Positions 50,189 through 64,000 of a stretch of 64,000 nt of DNA are shown piece after piece. Under the pieces are notes generated by a model that was not told where the DNA came from, did not search any database, and worked only from the letters and a program-made list of their open reading frames with translations. Origin of the DNA: Musa acuminata AAA Group (taxonomy: Eukaryota; Streptophyta; Magnoliopsida; Zingiberales; Musaceae); assembly GCF_036884655.1 (NCBI RefSeq), contig NC_088339.1, forward strand, positions 21,026,001-21,090,000, written 5' to 3'. The position numbers and the translations under genes were made by a program. Position 1 is the stretch's first letter, and each line of letters begins with the position of its first letter.

Positions 50189-51257
50189 TCACATGATACT
50201 GCAGTCACTGCTGTTCTCGTCGCTGCAGGTGTAGCACGAACATGGCGATGCGGTCGAGTAGATGTAGCTGCTCTGCAGCATTGGCAGCGCCGTGTAGTAC
50301 GCTCCGCCGTGGCTCATGCTCGGCTGCATCGAGTTGTAGCTTACCAAGTATGATGGCAGCTGAGATGTGGTGTACACCGGAAAATTGAACGTTGGTGGGA
50401 TTGCAACACCGCCGCTTGCTCCTGCTTTCTTGCTGGCTTCCTGTGGAGCTAATTCGACCTCAGTCACACTGCTGCCGCCGCCACCACTTGCGCTTCCGCT
50501 TTTGTTGTCGTTGTTGCTGTTGCTGTTTTCCTTCTGACCCTTCTTCCCCTTCTTCTTACCACCACCTTCAGTGGCGGCAGACTTGTTGCCCTCATCCTCT
50601 TTCTCAGGTGGCAGAGGAGGCTCCTTGCTGCCATTCTTGGAGGCTTCATTCTCTGGTTTATCGGAAACTTGGGTGGAGTCATCTTTGCCATTAGACACTT
50701 GACTGTTATCAATGTTCTTTGATGGCTCGATGGGCTTGTTGTTCTTGCTCTTCTTGTTGTTGCTGCCGGCGTTACTGCCGCCACCGCCACCGGTTTCCAT
50801 GGGCTTCGTCTCGGGCCAGAGTTCAGCATGTTTCCCAGCCTTGAGGAGCTTCTTGATGAGGATCTCAGCAGCGACGTTGCCGGTGACCACCACTTTGTGC
50901 TGCTGGGGGTCGACAGTCGTCTTGTAAACACCTGAAGAACCTCAGGAAGATACATAAGTGGCTTTTGATGAGGCAAGCGAGGGAAACAAGGGAGAGAACA
51001 AAGAGATGGAGTACTCCAATGTTACCTTCCATGCTTTGTAGGACCTTCTTTACTTTCTTCTTGCATCCTTCACAGTGGATGGAGACCTTCAGAATCAAAG
51101 TCTGGAGCATCACCAAAATCCAAAACTTTGCCTTCACTCCACACACACACACACACACACACACACAACCTTCACAGAAAGAGAGAAAAGCAGGGGACTG
51201 GGAATAGAAATGTACCTGATATTTCAGTGTTTCAGAACACTCTTTAGCTTCTGCCAT
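50189..51257 (-). CDS. HIPP: Heavy-metal-associated isoprenylated plant protein
   Basis: HIPPs pair a heavy-metal-associated (HMA) domain with a C-terminal isoprenylation site; they are linked to metal handling and stress. Exons: 51216-51257, 51026-51101, 50189-50931; 861 nt, 286 aa, all junctions GT/AG with matching phase. The HMA domain starts at about residue 15 (TLILKVSIHCEGCKKKVKKV), with the metal-binding CxxC at 24-27, and continues through VTGNVAAEILIKKLLKAG. A long low-complexity linker follows, rich in Lys, Asn, Ser and Gly, then a Tyr/Ser-rich tail ending in the CaaX box CSIM, which should be isoprenylated. The first exon is only 14 codons. A (CA)n repeat lies in intron 1. No lesions were seen. 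Confidence 0.95.
51140..51167 (+). repeat. (CA)n microsatellite in HIPP intron 1
   Basis: Fourteen CA units lie between the first and second HIPP exons. Confidence 0.95.
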
Positions 51258-51983
51258 GAGTAAAAGTGGAGTTCCGAAGAAGGGTATCAAGGAAAGCAGA
51301 GATGGAAAAGGGAGGAGGGGAGCGCGAGAGTGAGCGTTGCTGCTGTGGAGGTGGTGATCCTGGCTTCTATCATAGAGCTGCCCCCCATGATAAGTGGGTG
51401 CCAATAGCAGTGGACAAGAGATGGTAGGCTTGTAACCATTAATCACTCGTATCATCTTCAGATGATGACAATTACACCCCTGTAAATAAGTGGATGCTAG
51501 TCTGGGATTTGAACCTGGGGGAGACACTGATTCCTTTGATCAAACTGGCTCATGAACAGTGCCTCTCATGTTCTGGTAGCCCTCAGAAGTTCCCATATTG
51601 TACCCATTTGATCTGTGACAAGGACCGATGGTATTCGGTGGCTGCAGGTTTCATGATAGTGACTTAAATTTTGATCAACCATCTTCCATCGTATGCAACT
51701 GCAGTGGTCTGTAAAGGACATGATGATGCTGTCACTCTCACTGCCTCTTCCCTGACAGCATCCTCAGGAGGTGAGGAAGATGAAAAAGGCCGTCTTAGGT
51801 TGGGATTGAGCCTGTGACAAGGAATTAGAAGAGGTTTAGGAGAGCTACAAGAGGCCACTAAAAGGATATATTAACGAGGAAGAGACACCTTCATGCTGTC
51901 TAATGATTTGTATTATAAATATTTTGTGCTCTGAAAAATATAGTGCCACCTGAACTTAGAGTCAATATAAGCTTTATTTTTTG

Positions 51984-52023
<40 letters not shown>

Positions 52024-53315
52024 TTGATGATTAACAGAGTAATATTCTCTTCTTTTTGGAAACATAGTGTGCAAATAAGAGAGAAAATAACAGAGTTTTG
52101 GCTCTTATGTATAAATAAATAATGTTTTAAGTCAGAGATTATACTGAAAAATCAAGAAGAAAAAGGGTAACAGACGCACACCATTAATGACTTCCTTCTC
52201 ACCATTATTGCATAACTCCATTCATCCTCGCTTGCCTGCCAGAAATTAAAGGATCTGAGACTGTAGTTTTCATACATTGAATCGCTCAAGGACGTGGTTG
52301 GTTGGTCGACAATAAATACTCACATTTTAATCTTGGATCGAAAAGGACCCATGACAATTCATGATGCCCCATTATCACATGCACCATTATGACCAACTAT
52401 TGATGATAAGTCTGTACTTTTGATAAGTCTGTACTTTTGGCATCAGTAAGGGAACCATTTACAACATAAGTCATGTGATTGTTGGAGCCAAGAAGAAGAT
52501 GCTGCACAAAGTTGTCCTACTGATATTGAGCAATAATGATAGTTCAGGACACCGAGATTTTATCGATATGGGGTATACGAAGGATCAATGTACGTAGTCT
52601 TCACTCTACTCTCCGAGCGCGAAAAGATTATTGTTCATGGTCGATGTCCTCCTCATCATTCGGGTCGCAGAAAAGTAGCCTTAAATGAGTTGGAACTTTG
52701 CATTCGCTCTCTCTTCTCACTTATGAGCTTAATTCATGGAGTCATCCTGCTATAGTTGTTACACTGGAATACTTTATGGATTCCTCATAGCCATATATTA
52801 TTGTATAGTGATCATCTTTGATCGTTTTCTGATCACAAAAAGGAATTGTCTGTGTTGATGCTAATCCTAAAGTTGGTGAAACGGTGGTAAATGTGAGATT
52901 CAAAGTTTGTCAAGCAAGAAGGAACTCAAAATAAAAGAATAGAAGATGATGTCGCATACAAAAATTTGCTATAGAGCTTGCTGAGTTCAATGAACAAAAC
53001 ACTCGTCTTTTCTTCCTCAGACAAATCTCAGCTCTCACCTTCTAAGTAATGTTTGTATCTGGTGGTATTAATGCTTGAATCTTCTGAACGGCACCATAAA
53101 GATAGCCACCAAAGCATAAATTCACAACAAAATAGATTAGAAGATTCATGGTATGCCAACCCCCTCAATATTTCTTAGAGTTCTTTGGCAGAGATCAAGG
53201 GAAATGCTTGGTTGCTTGTAGAACTTAGGCACTAATTGGTTAGCCATTTGCCATGTTCATCCTTATTTAATTTCTTAGATGCTCAAACTAACTTGTAGTA
53301 GCAGTGACTCTAGTC
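51258..53315. other. Intergenic, upstream of HIPP gene
   Basis: It should include the HIPP promoter at its left end. An (AT)n tract is at 51986-52017. No other gene or RNA is recognised. Confidence 0.5.
51986..52017 (+). repeat. (AT)n microsatellite
   Basis: About 16 AT units. Confidence 0.95.
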
Positions 53316-53320
53316 GTAAC

Positions 53321-53766
53321 TGTTAGAACTAGCCCCAGAAAATTTACCACAAGGTAATTTTGGCAACCCAACAAGACAATAAAACAAAAAGAATAAAAGC
53401 GAGACAAGAACACCAGAACACCAGATATACGTGGTTTGGTCAATTGACTTTGACCTACATCCACGGACGAAAGAGGAGCAAATTACTACTGCAAAAGAGG
53501 GACAATTACAAATGCCTTAGGAAGATGTTCCTAGGCCATAAAACACCCGAAAATACTAAACAAGAAAAACCAAACTATAAGTCCAAACTATTTAACTGAG
53601 TATGGACTTAAACCAAAGCAAACACTTAGGTTTTTCTTGTGGTGCCACTTATAGTACCTCTTGTGGTATATCTGACTTCAAAGCTCAGACCCTTATTTAT
53701 AGTTCCAAGACGAGACAACAAGTCTGATTTTCCCGATGTGGGACTATGGGTCTTGCCAAACTAACA
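53321..53766 (-). repeat. LTR at the element's 3' end
   Basis: It has TGTTAG...CTAACA termini and a TATAAATA-type box on the minus strand near 53691-53707. Confidence 0.9.
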
Positions 53767-53832
53767 AATCTCTACCTTGGCATGTCCCAACAAAACTTGC
53801 TCCACCTTCTTCATAAAAGCCCCAACGGGCAA

Positions 53833-54165
53833 TCACCAACAATGAACACCAACCAAGTCCAAGCACTGCTTGAACTTGTAAACCGGAAGAGGCTTCGTAA
53901 ACATATCAGCTGGATTGTCCTTCGCATGAATTTTCTGAACAAGGACTTTTCCCTCAGCAATGGTATCCCATTTGCATCCAACAATTTTCTTACCCGAAGG
54001 CGGCTTCATAAGATCCCAAGTTCTATTCCGATGGAGAGACTCAATTTCTTCATTCATCGCAATCAACCACTTAGCAGAATTATCACAAGAAACTGCATCT
54101 GAGTAGGAAGTAGGCTCACCAACTTCACTCGTCTCTTCTGCAACAGACAAAGCATATGCAACCAA
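53833..54165 (-). pseudogene. copia pol remnant: RT start fused to RNase H end
   Basis: The frame begins with the segment before reverse transcriptase ([42 protein letters not shown]) and then jumps directly to the RNase H tail (KIHAKDNPADMFTKPLP, CLDLVGVHCW). The whole catalytic RT and most of RNase H are missing; the junction lies near 53965-53970. The reading frame is kept across it. Confidence 0.85.
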
Positions 54166-55271
54166 ATTTGCATATTTTGTGGTGGTCGAATATCTCTCCG
54201 TGGTCTATCCTTGGCTATGGAATATTGCTCTTCCTCTGGATCATCTGCATCAGTAGACTCGGGACCATCTACTGGCATTCTTTGAGTAGAAGAGTTCGAC
54301 TTAAAAGAATCTGAACTACCAATCTCAAGCTCCACCTGCTTCTGCGCACTATCATTTGTACAACTAGTAGAATCTTCTTTGGAAGATAACATAAACAATT
54401 CATCAAAAGTAACATCTCTACTGATTATAAATTTTGGGGATTTGGGATCAGAACACCATAATCTGTATCCTTTCACCCCAGAAGCATACTCAAGGAAAAT
54501 GCACTTTTTAGCCCGAGGTTCTAATTTTCCTTCATTTACATGCATGTATGTTGGACACCCAAAAATTTTTAAATCAGAATAATTAGCAGGAGTACCTGAC
54601 CAAACTTCCTCCGGAGTTTTAAAGTTAAGTGCTGCAGAAGGAGCGCGGTTGACAACGTAACAGGCCATATTAATCGCCTCTGCCCAAAAGTCCTTTGTCA
54701 ACCCTGCATTTGAGATCATACACCTCGCTCTCTCCAAGAGTGTTCTATTCATACGTTCGGCCACACCATTTTGCTGAGGCGTTATCCTAACAGTGCGATG
54801 CCGAACGATTCCTTCATTTTTGCAGAATTCTTCAAAATCACCTTCACAAAATTCCATGCCATTATCTATTCGAAGCCGCTTAATCTGTTTACTTGTTTGT
54901 TTCTCAATCAAAGCCTTCCATTGTTTAAATGTTAGAAAAACATCATTTTTATGCTTCAGAAAATAAACCCAAACTTTCCTAGAATAATCGTCAATGAAAG
55001 TCAACATATACCTGGCACCACCCTTAGATTGAACATGAGCTGGACCCCAAAGGTCTGAATGAATATAGTCAAGAGTACCTTTCGTTTTGTGAACTACCGG
55101 AGAAGTGAAGCTGACTCTTTTTTGCTTTCCAAAAATGCAGTGTTCACAAAAAACAAGTGGCCCAGTACTCTGTCCGCAAAGTAGACCCCTTTTGCTCAAT
55201 ATGCTCAAACCTTTTTCGCTCATATGACCCAAACGCATATGCCATAATTTGGTGATGTTAGAATCAGACAA
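54063..55271 (-). pseudogene. copia integrase region of pol
   Basis: It contains the GAG-pre-integrase segment ([24 protein letters not shown]) and the integrase core with catalytic Asp in HSDLWGP and [13 protein letters not shown], then [12 protein letters not shown] and the C-terminal [14 protein letters not shown] part. In the same frame it would join the gag-protease ORF except for one TAG at 55314. Near 54175 the frame shifts by one base before the [14 protein letters not shown] segment. Confidence 0.85.
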
Positions 55272-55313
55272 TGATGATGACGAGACTGCAACTGAACCTG
55301 TGACAGTAGTTCC

Positions 55314-56291
55314 CTACAGAATATACAAGCTACCAGACCTACAAGCTTTCATAACAATAAGGGCACTTCTAGAAACTTTCATAACTCCACCTTCAGCTAT
55401 GTATTTACACCCAATGGCCTCTAGGGTGCCTAAAGAGATGAGATTCTTTTTTAAATCAGGAACATGTCTAACATTAGTGAGCGTCCTCACAATACCATCA
55501 TGCATTTTAATTCGAATTGTACCTCTACCAACAACATCACATGCGGCATTATTGCCCATCAAAATAATTCCACCATTACAAGATTCATATGTGGAAAACA
55601 AATCTCTATTGGGACACATGTGATAAGAACAACCCGAATCTAAAATCCATTCATTTTTAGACCTCGTCCTGTCATCAATAGCAGAAAAAATATTTTCAAC
55701 AATCTCATCAGTTGCTACACTAACTTCAGTGGATTCAGTAGTTTTTTCAACAAAATTTTCCTTTTGCTTTAATTTATTTTTCAATTTAAAGCAATCAGAT
55801 TTAATGTGCCCCATTTTATAACAATATCTGCATTCCAAATTTCTATGTCTGGATTTAGATCTAGATTTAGATCTACTACTGTCAAATTCTCTTTTATCCA
55901 TTCTCCCCCTAACAACCAGACCCTCAGCCTGATTCTCTCTACTTTCCCCAGTGATATTCCTGTCTATCTGCTCCTTAGATTTCAGTGCAGATTTAATTTC
56001 TTGATAAGAAACTGTTTCTTTTCCATAAATCAAAGTATCACGGAAATGCTTAAAAGATTGAGGAAGAGAACACAAGAGAAACAAAGCCTTATCCTCAACA
56101 TCAATTTTTGCATATATATTCTCCAAATCCATAACCAAAGAATCAAATTTATCAAGATGCGAGAGTATAGATGTACCTTCAATCATCCGAAGCATATACA
56201 GACTCTGCTTCAAGTAGAGACGATTCTCCACTGTCCTCTTCATGTACAAGGCTTTAAGCTTGTCCCACATGCCTCCATCTTGAGTTGCCAC
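55314..56291 (-). pseudogene. copia gag and protease, partial
   Basis: Gag is followed by a zinc knuckle of CX2CX4HX4C form ([14 protein letters not shown]) and by the protease start with its catalytic triad [13 protein letters not shown]. The true gag start is upstream at 56347 (frame [20 protein letters not shown]). An out-of-frame deletion near 56265-56285 joins this to [12 protein letters not shown], removing the middle of the gag N-terminal half. The ORF ends at a TAG at 55314. Confidence 0.85.
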
Positions 56292-56372
56292 AAGCCGAAG
56301 TTGACATTTCTATCGAATTTCTCGATAACAATCTTTGTTATTGTCATCGTTGCCAAAAGATCCCAGAACCAG

Positions 56373-56384
56373 GCTCTGATACCA
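56373..56384 (-). other. Primer binding site, initiator Met tRNA
   Basis: On the minus strand TGGTATCAGAGC stands 3 bases inside the LTR edge. Confidence 0.85.
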
Positions 56385-56387
56385 GTT

Positions 56388-56834
56388 TGTTAGAGCTAGC
56401 CCCAAGAAATTTACCACAAGGTAATTTTGGCAACCCAACAAGACAATAAAACAGAAAGAATAAAAGCGAGACAAGAACACTAGAATACCAGATATACGTG
56501 ATTCGGTCAATTGACTTTGACCTACATCCACGGACGAAAGATGAGCAAATTACTACTGCAAAAGAGGGACAATTACAAATGCCTTAGGAAGATGTTCCTA
56601 GGCCATAAAACACCCGAAAATACTAAACAAAAAAAAACCAAACTATAAGTCCAAACTATTTAACTGTGTATGGACTTAAACCAAAGCAAATACTTAGGTT
56701 TTTCTTGTGGTGCCACTTATGGTACCTCTTATGGTGTATCTGATTTCAAAGCTCAGACCCTTATTTATAGTTCCAAGACGAGACAACAAGTCTGATTTTC
56801 CCGATGTGGGACTATGGGACTTGCCAAACTAACA
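56388..56834 (-). repeat. LTR at the element's 5' end
   Basis: It aligns along its whole length with 53321-53766 and has the same TGTTAG...CTAACA termini. Confidence 0.9.
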
Positions 56835-56839
56835 GTAAC

Positions 56840-59507
56840 TACAGAAGAACCAGAAATAACACTGACCTCAATTTGTTTTAGATAACCTACTGTCTACTGT
56901 TAATCCCACTGTGGATTGCCTTGCAGGATGATGACTATTCTCTGAAGTTAAAGAGTGTTATGTGTACCTTCATTTCTTGCACAAAAGGTATTTGGGCATC
57001 ATCAGCTGCTGCTACTGCAGTGGCAATCAGCTTTTGAGCATGCAACCAAACTCCTGGGTTGGCCTTTTGGTTCAGAATACAATTGGCTTGATCTGGTGAA
57101 ACTGTCACAGATAGGGTAATGAGTCCAAACTAATCAATCTACTTTTATGATCAGCCTGCCACAATGTGTCTGTTCAATCTTTACAAGGGACCTGGAAAGA
57201 GTTATATTAAGTGTAACTTTGTGATGTAATCAGTGACCAAATACTATTCAGTTTTAAGAGCATTCTGTACATGATGCTTAGGAGGAAATAGATGACTGTA
57301 GATTTTACTTAGGTTTCATGTGCAGATACTTGCTCATCTCATCTTTTTCATCTGTATCTCTGGCAGCTTTCAGTACTCTTTTGGTCTCATGCACTTGTCC
57401 TATAATATATGGAGCCAAATGCAGCAACTTTCCATGAGCAAACAATAGAAACTTGACAAGCCAAATGGTGGAGATTACACAGCAGTTAGTCATGGTAAAA
57501 TTACATGTGGTTTGGCACTTGAGGTTGCAAGTGGATGCAGGTTTGTAGAGATTGAAGCACTCTTGGAAACTCCAAGTGGAGCTCTTCCTCAGCTTTCTTC
57601 TCTTTTGCTGATACCTAAAAGCTAAGCTTTGACACTAACTTGCACTTTCCAGCCCCATCAGCTTTGAACTCATTTCAATGCTGCTGCAGCCTCACATAAA
57701 CTGATATCTCAGTATTTTTCTTCACCTGCTTATCATCAGCTCCTCTTCTCCAATTCTCATTCTAGTCTTACAGATATTTATATGATTCGACATCCCTTAT
57801 CTGAGTTAATATAATTAATAAAATATATATATTTTTAATTGCTAAGAATAATTATAATAAAGAAAAATAAAATTTATTAATCAAAACCTAAGCCCAAAGC
57901 ATTTTATTCCATCTCTCCTAAATCTGAAAATTTTTCTTGCTATCTAAACACCAAAAATATTTTTATTTTTATTTTTTACACATCGTAGTCTTAAAATACA
58001 TGTGATTATAGAGCAATCAGTCACCAATCTTATTGAAAAATCAAACTGATCCATCAAAATTTCTGCAAGTATAATTATTATTAATTTCCTCTTTTCAATT
58101 ACATGTCAATCTCAACACTTTGACACCATCAATCAGTCTTCAGACTTCGGACAAAATGCCTTACATGCCTTGTTCACTGAATTTATTCTGACAAGAAAGA
58201 TTGCAGGAACAGCTGATTAGATCTGCAACTTCAATGCCCAAATGCAGTGCAGGTTGTCAGTAATGAATGACTCTCTAGCTGGGCAGATTATTGTCCATGA
58301 ACTGTGATCAATGAGCTGCTAAGTTGCCAGTGCAAGTTTCTTTTTTTTATTGTTTTTATTTTAATGTGTTGCAAGTTCTAATGGTGGGTAATACTTAGCT
58401 GATTTGAGAGCAGATTATTCCCTGAAGATAACTCCTACTGCCCCTTCCATGAGCTTTATGGGATTAGATAGAATGAACAGATGTTGTACTGCCTTCTGGT
58501 TTTTGTTGTGATGTCTTGTGTTCCTTTTGAATAAAAAAAGAAAGGAACACAGAGATGAATGGAAAAAAGAACAAATATGAATTTCTGAATTTTCTTCTCT
58601 TTCCGCACCTGAATAATCTCATTACAGCTAACCCAAACAAAGATTTAAGATCATCCATATGATAGATGACAGGCATTATTAAGCTAAGTATTTTTATTTA
58701 CTTACAAGATTTCATGTAGGAAATGTAGCGACAGAATAAGCAAGTCTTACACCACTTTTTCTTTGGCTGGATGCCAAGTTTATTTTAGGTGAGCTTATCA
58801 AGTTCTTCATGAAGCTCTCAGAACATACATATTTTCTGCTTTTAATTTAGTAATTGTTCCAGAAATGGAAACTATTTTCTTCTTATTATTAAGTAATTGT
58901 TCCAGAAACTGATACTATTGATTGCCAACAGATAATAAATACATACATAGACTGTTAGGAAATATATTGGTGTGTGAGATGAAGATGGAAAGTTTCGTAA
59001 AAGAATAATCTCTCTAATGTTTTGGATCTCTAATAATGAGCATAAGAACATGATTGCCTAGGCCAGTATGACTACCACAATAGAATTTAATAGCAAACTA
59101 GTGTATACAAGCTTCCAAGACTAACTGCAAACACAATTATGTGCATCCAAGCTTATAACAATTTACAGCTCATCCAAATTGCCAAGCATCAAATGCGACC
59201 ATCAATTTTCATGACGGTCATATATGAGATAATCAAGAGAATAATAAATTTGACTCACCAAAGAAATTATATTTTTGACCATTTTGAGGTCAAATACACA
59301 AACAGGGATCAGTAATGGTGAGAAAAAACCACAAAATGTAGTGATAATTGCATTGAGCAGGATAACAGGTTGCCTGTGTGCACATTCCCCATCGCCTAAA
59401 CTTTGTTGACAATGACAACACGATACAATACAATGTGATATTACACCAAATAAATACTGGTGGCAAACCATTCAGCAAGTTGACAAAGATGTCAGTTAAA
59501 TCTATCA
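56840..59507. other. Intergenic, downstream of dephospho-CoA kinase
   Basis: No gene, RNA or element was recognised. It probably includes the 3' UTR of the kinase on its right side. Confidence 0.45.
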
Positions 59508-63049
<3,542 letters not shown>

Positions 63050-63851
63050 CTACGAGGTGGGCGTGCCGGTCGTCACCTTCTTGTACGCGGGCCGCGACGC
63101 CAAGCTCTCCCACCAGGCCTTCACATGGGGGCGAGACTCGAACAGGGAAGCCTGGGGACCGGCTACGATGTGGTGGGTGTAAGGAATGTGGCTGAGGTCG
63201 GCGAAGCTGAGGAAGTCGCCGGCCAAGTACTTGGACTTGGACAGCCGGGCCTCGTACACGTCGAGCACCTTGCCCAGCTTCTCCGCGCTCTCCGCCACCA
63301 CCTTCTCGTCCGGGACGCCGCCGAAGAAGACAGGTTTGATCACGGTCTCTATGTAGATGGCGGAAATCGCCTTGTCGTACTGCTGAGCCTCCACCTCCAG
63401 CCACACGTCCACCATAGCCGACTCCTCCAGGCTGCCCTCCCTCAGCAGGTCAGGGCCCGATGCCTTGTACTTGCGCAGCACGTATCTTGAGATCGCTCTT
63501 GACTCTGATCCCCCAAGTGTCAGCAAACGAAGGACGGGTAAAGAGATACACACAGAAAGAGGGATGATGGCTCACCAAAAAGCATGAGATCTCCGTCCTC
63601 GAAGGCCGGCACCTGGCAGAAGGGCTGCCAAAATCACACGAGACGGCACATAAGGAGAGCGAGAGAGAGACAGAGAGAGGAACTCCCCAAAGGTAGAGAC
63701 TTACGTTTCTGGCGACGTGGGGAGGGGACTTGTGCTCGCCGGTCGAGAAGTCGATGGGCACCAACTCGTACTCGGCCCCCATCTCCTCCAAGCACAGAAG
63801 CACGCGCACCGTGGCCGTCGACATCGCTGCTCCGTATACCTTCACCGCCAT
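63050..63851 (-). CDS. GSTF: Phi-class glutathione S-transferase
   Basis: Phi GSTs conjugate glutathione to herbicides, lipid peroxides and other electrophiles in the cytosol. Exons: 63705-63851, 63576-63624, 63050-63504; 651 nt, 216 aa, the usual length for the class, with two introns. MAVKVYGAAMSTATVRVLLC contains the catalytic Ser at residue 11. The GSH site PFCQVPAFEDGDLMLF includes the cis-Pro of QVP, then ESRAISRYVLRKY. One oddity is Cys where PFGQ is usual. The C-terminal helical domain contains YLAGDFLSFADLSHIPY. The start fits the family; the 5' UTR is a (CT)n tract. The gene looks intact. Confidence 0.95.
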
Positions 63852-63853
63852 GA

Positions 63854-63900
63854 CCTCTCTCTCTCTTTCTCTCTCTCTCGCTCTCTCCCTCTCTCTCTTC
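63854..63900 (+). repeat. (CT)n tract in GST 5' UTR
   Basis: CT repeats with a few interruptions lie directly upstream of the GST start codon (GA-rich on the coding strand). Such tracts are common in plant 5' UTRs. Confidence 0.9.
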
Positions 63901-64000
63901 CTTATCTCCTCTGCTTTCCTTCTCACAACGCACTCCGGATAAAGCTTTATGGAAGACGGGAGCGGTCAGTTCCACACTTCACGCCACCTTGATTGCTTAC

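Larger units (their letters stand above)
53321..56834 (-). mobile_element. Deleted Ty1/copia retrotransposon
   Basis: Two LTRs (53321-53766, 446 bp, and 56388-56834, 447 bp) enclose the element, with perfect target duplication GTAAC at 53316-53320 and 56835-56839. The primer site, read on the minus strand, is TGGTATCAGAGC (56373-56384), for initiator Met tRNA. Coding order on the minus strand is gag, protease, integrase, then a remnant of reverse transcriptase and RNase H. I count about 17 differences between the LTRs, so the insertion is moderately young. Internal deletions in gag and pol make it non-autonomous. Confidence 0.95.

Noticed and set aside
50392..50694. Plus-strand Cys/Leu-rich frame within the HIPP gene
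   Set aside because: It is the complement of the low-complexity Lys/Ser/Gly linker of HIPP.
51481..51560. A tRNA-like T-arm phrase (GGTTCAAATCCCA on the minus strand)
   Set aside because: No acceptor stem, D arm or anticodon stem can be fitted around it.

Overview
This window is nuclear DNA from a flowering plant. Genes have many introns with GT/AG junctions. The first exon of the ABC transporter is GC-rich while the intergenic DNA is AT-rich, and LTR retrotransposons, a Mutator-like element and microsatellites are common. The GC-rich first exon and the monocot-like phi glutathione transferase suggest a monocot; a banana-like (Musa/Zingiberales) genome is my guess, not something the sequence proves.

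Layout: 1-2565 is the 3' part of an LTR retrotransposon. 3129-11428 (minus) is a decayed auxilin-like gene carrying several frameshifts and an in-frame stop in its J domain; a GC-rich hAT-like repeat and a solo LTR lie in its introns. 12376-19722 (minus) is an intact 11-exon ABCC-type (MRP) transporter related to Arabidopsis ABCC4/ABCC14, predicted 1521 aa. 19723-27594 is gene-poor, with a four-copy 125-bp tandem repeat. 27595-34957 (minus) is an intact nine-exon LPA1 gene, a chloroplast photosystem II assembly factor of 442 aa. 35000-50000 is repeat-rich: a probable solo LTR, a complete 6.7-kb SIRE-type copia element with gag but no pol, diverged tandem repeats, and an 885-bp Mutator-like element with a GC-richer interior. 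50189-51257 (minus) is a heavy-metal-associated isoprenylated plant protein (HIPP). 53321-56834 is a deleted copia element on the minus strand. 59508-61664 (minus) is dephospho-CoA kinase. 63050-63851 (minus) is a phi-class glutathione S-transferase.

The genes do not form an operon or an obvious pathway; they are ordinary housekeeping and stress genes. All six recognisable host loci lie on the minus strand. Exon boundaries were placed by hand from splice dinucleotides, reading-frame continuity and remembered family conservation, and in each of the five intact genes the exon lengths sum to a multiple of three. I did not find a clearly new biological system. The most unusual items are the gag-only SIRE derivative with palindromic U3 arrays, the Mutator-like element with a possible captured segment, and the heavily decayed auxilin locus.
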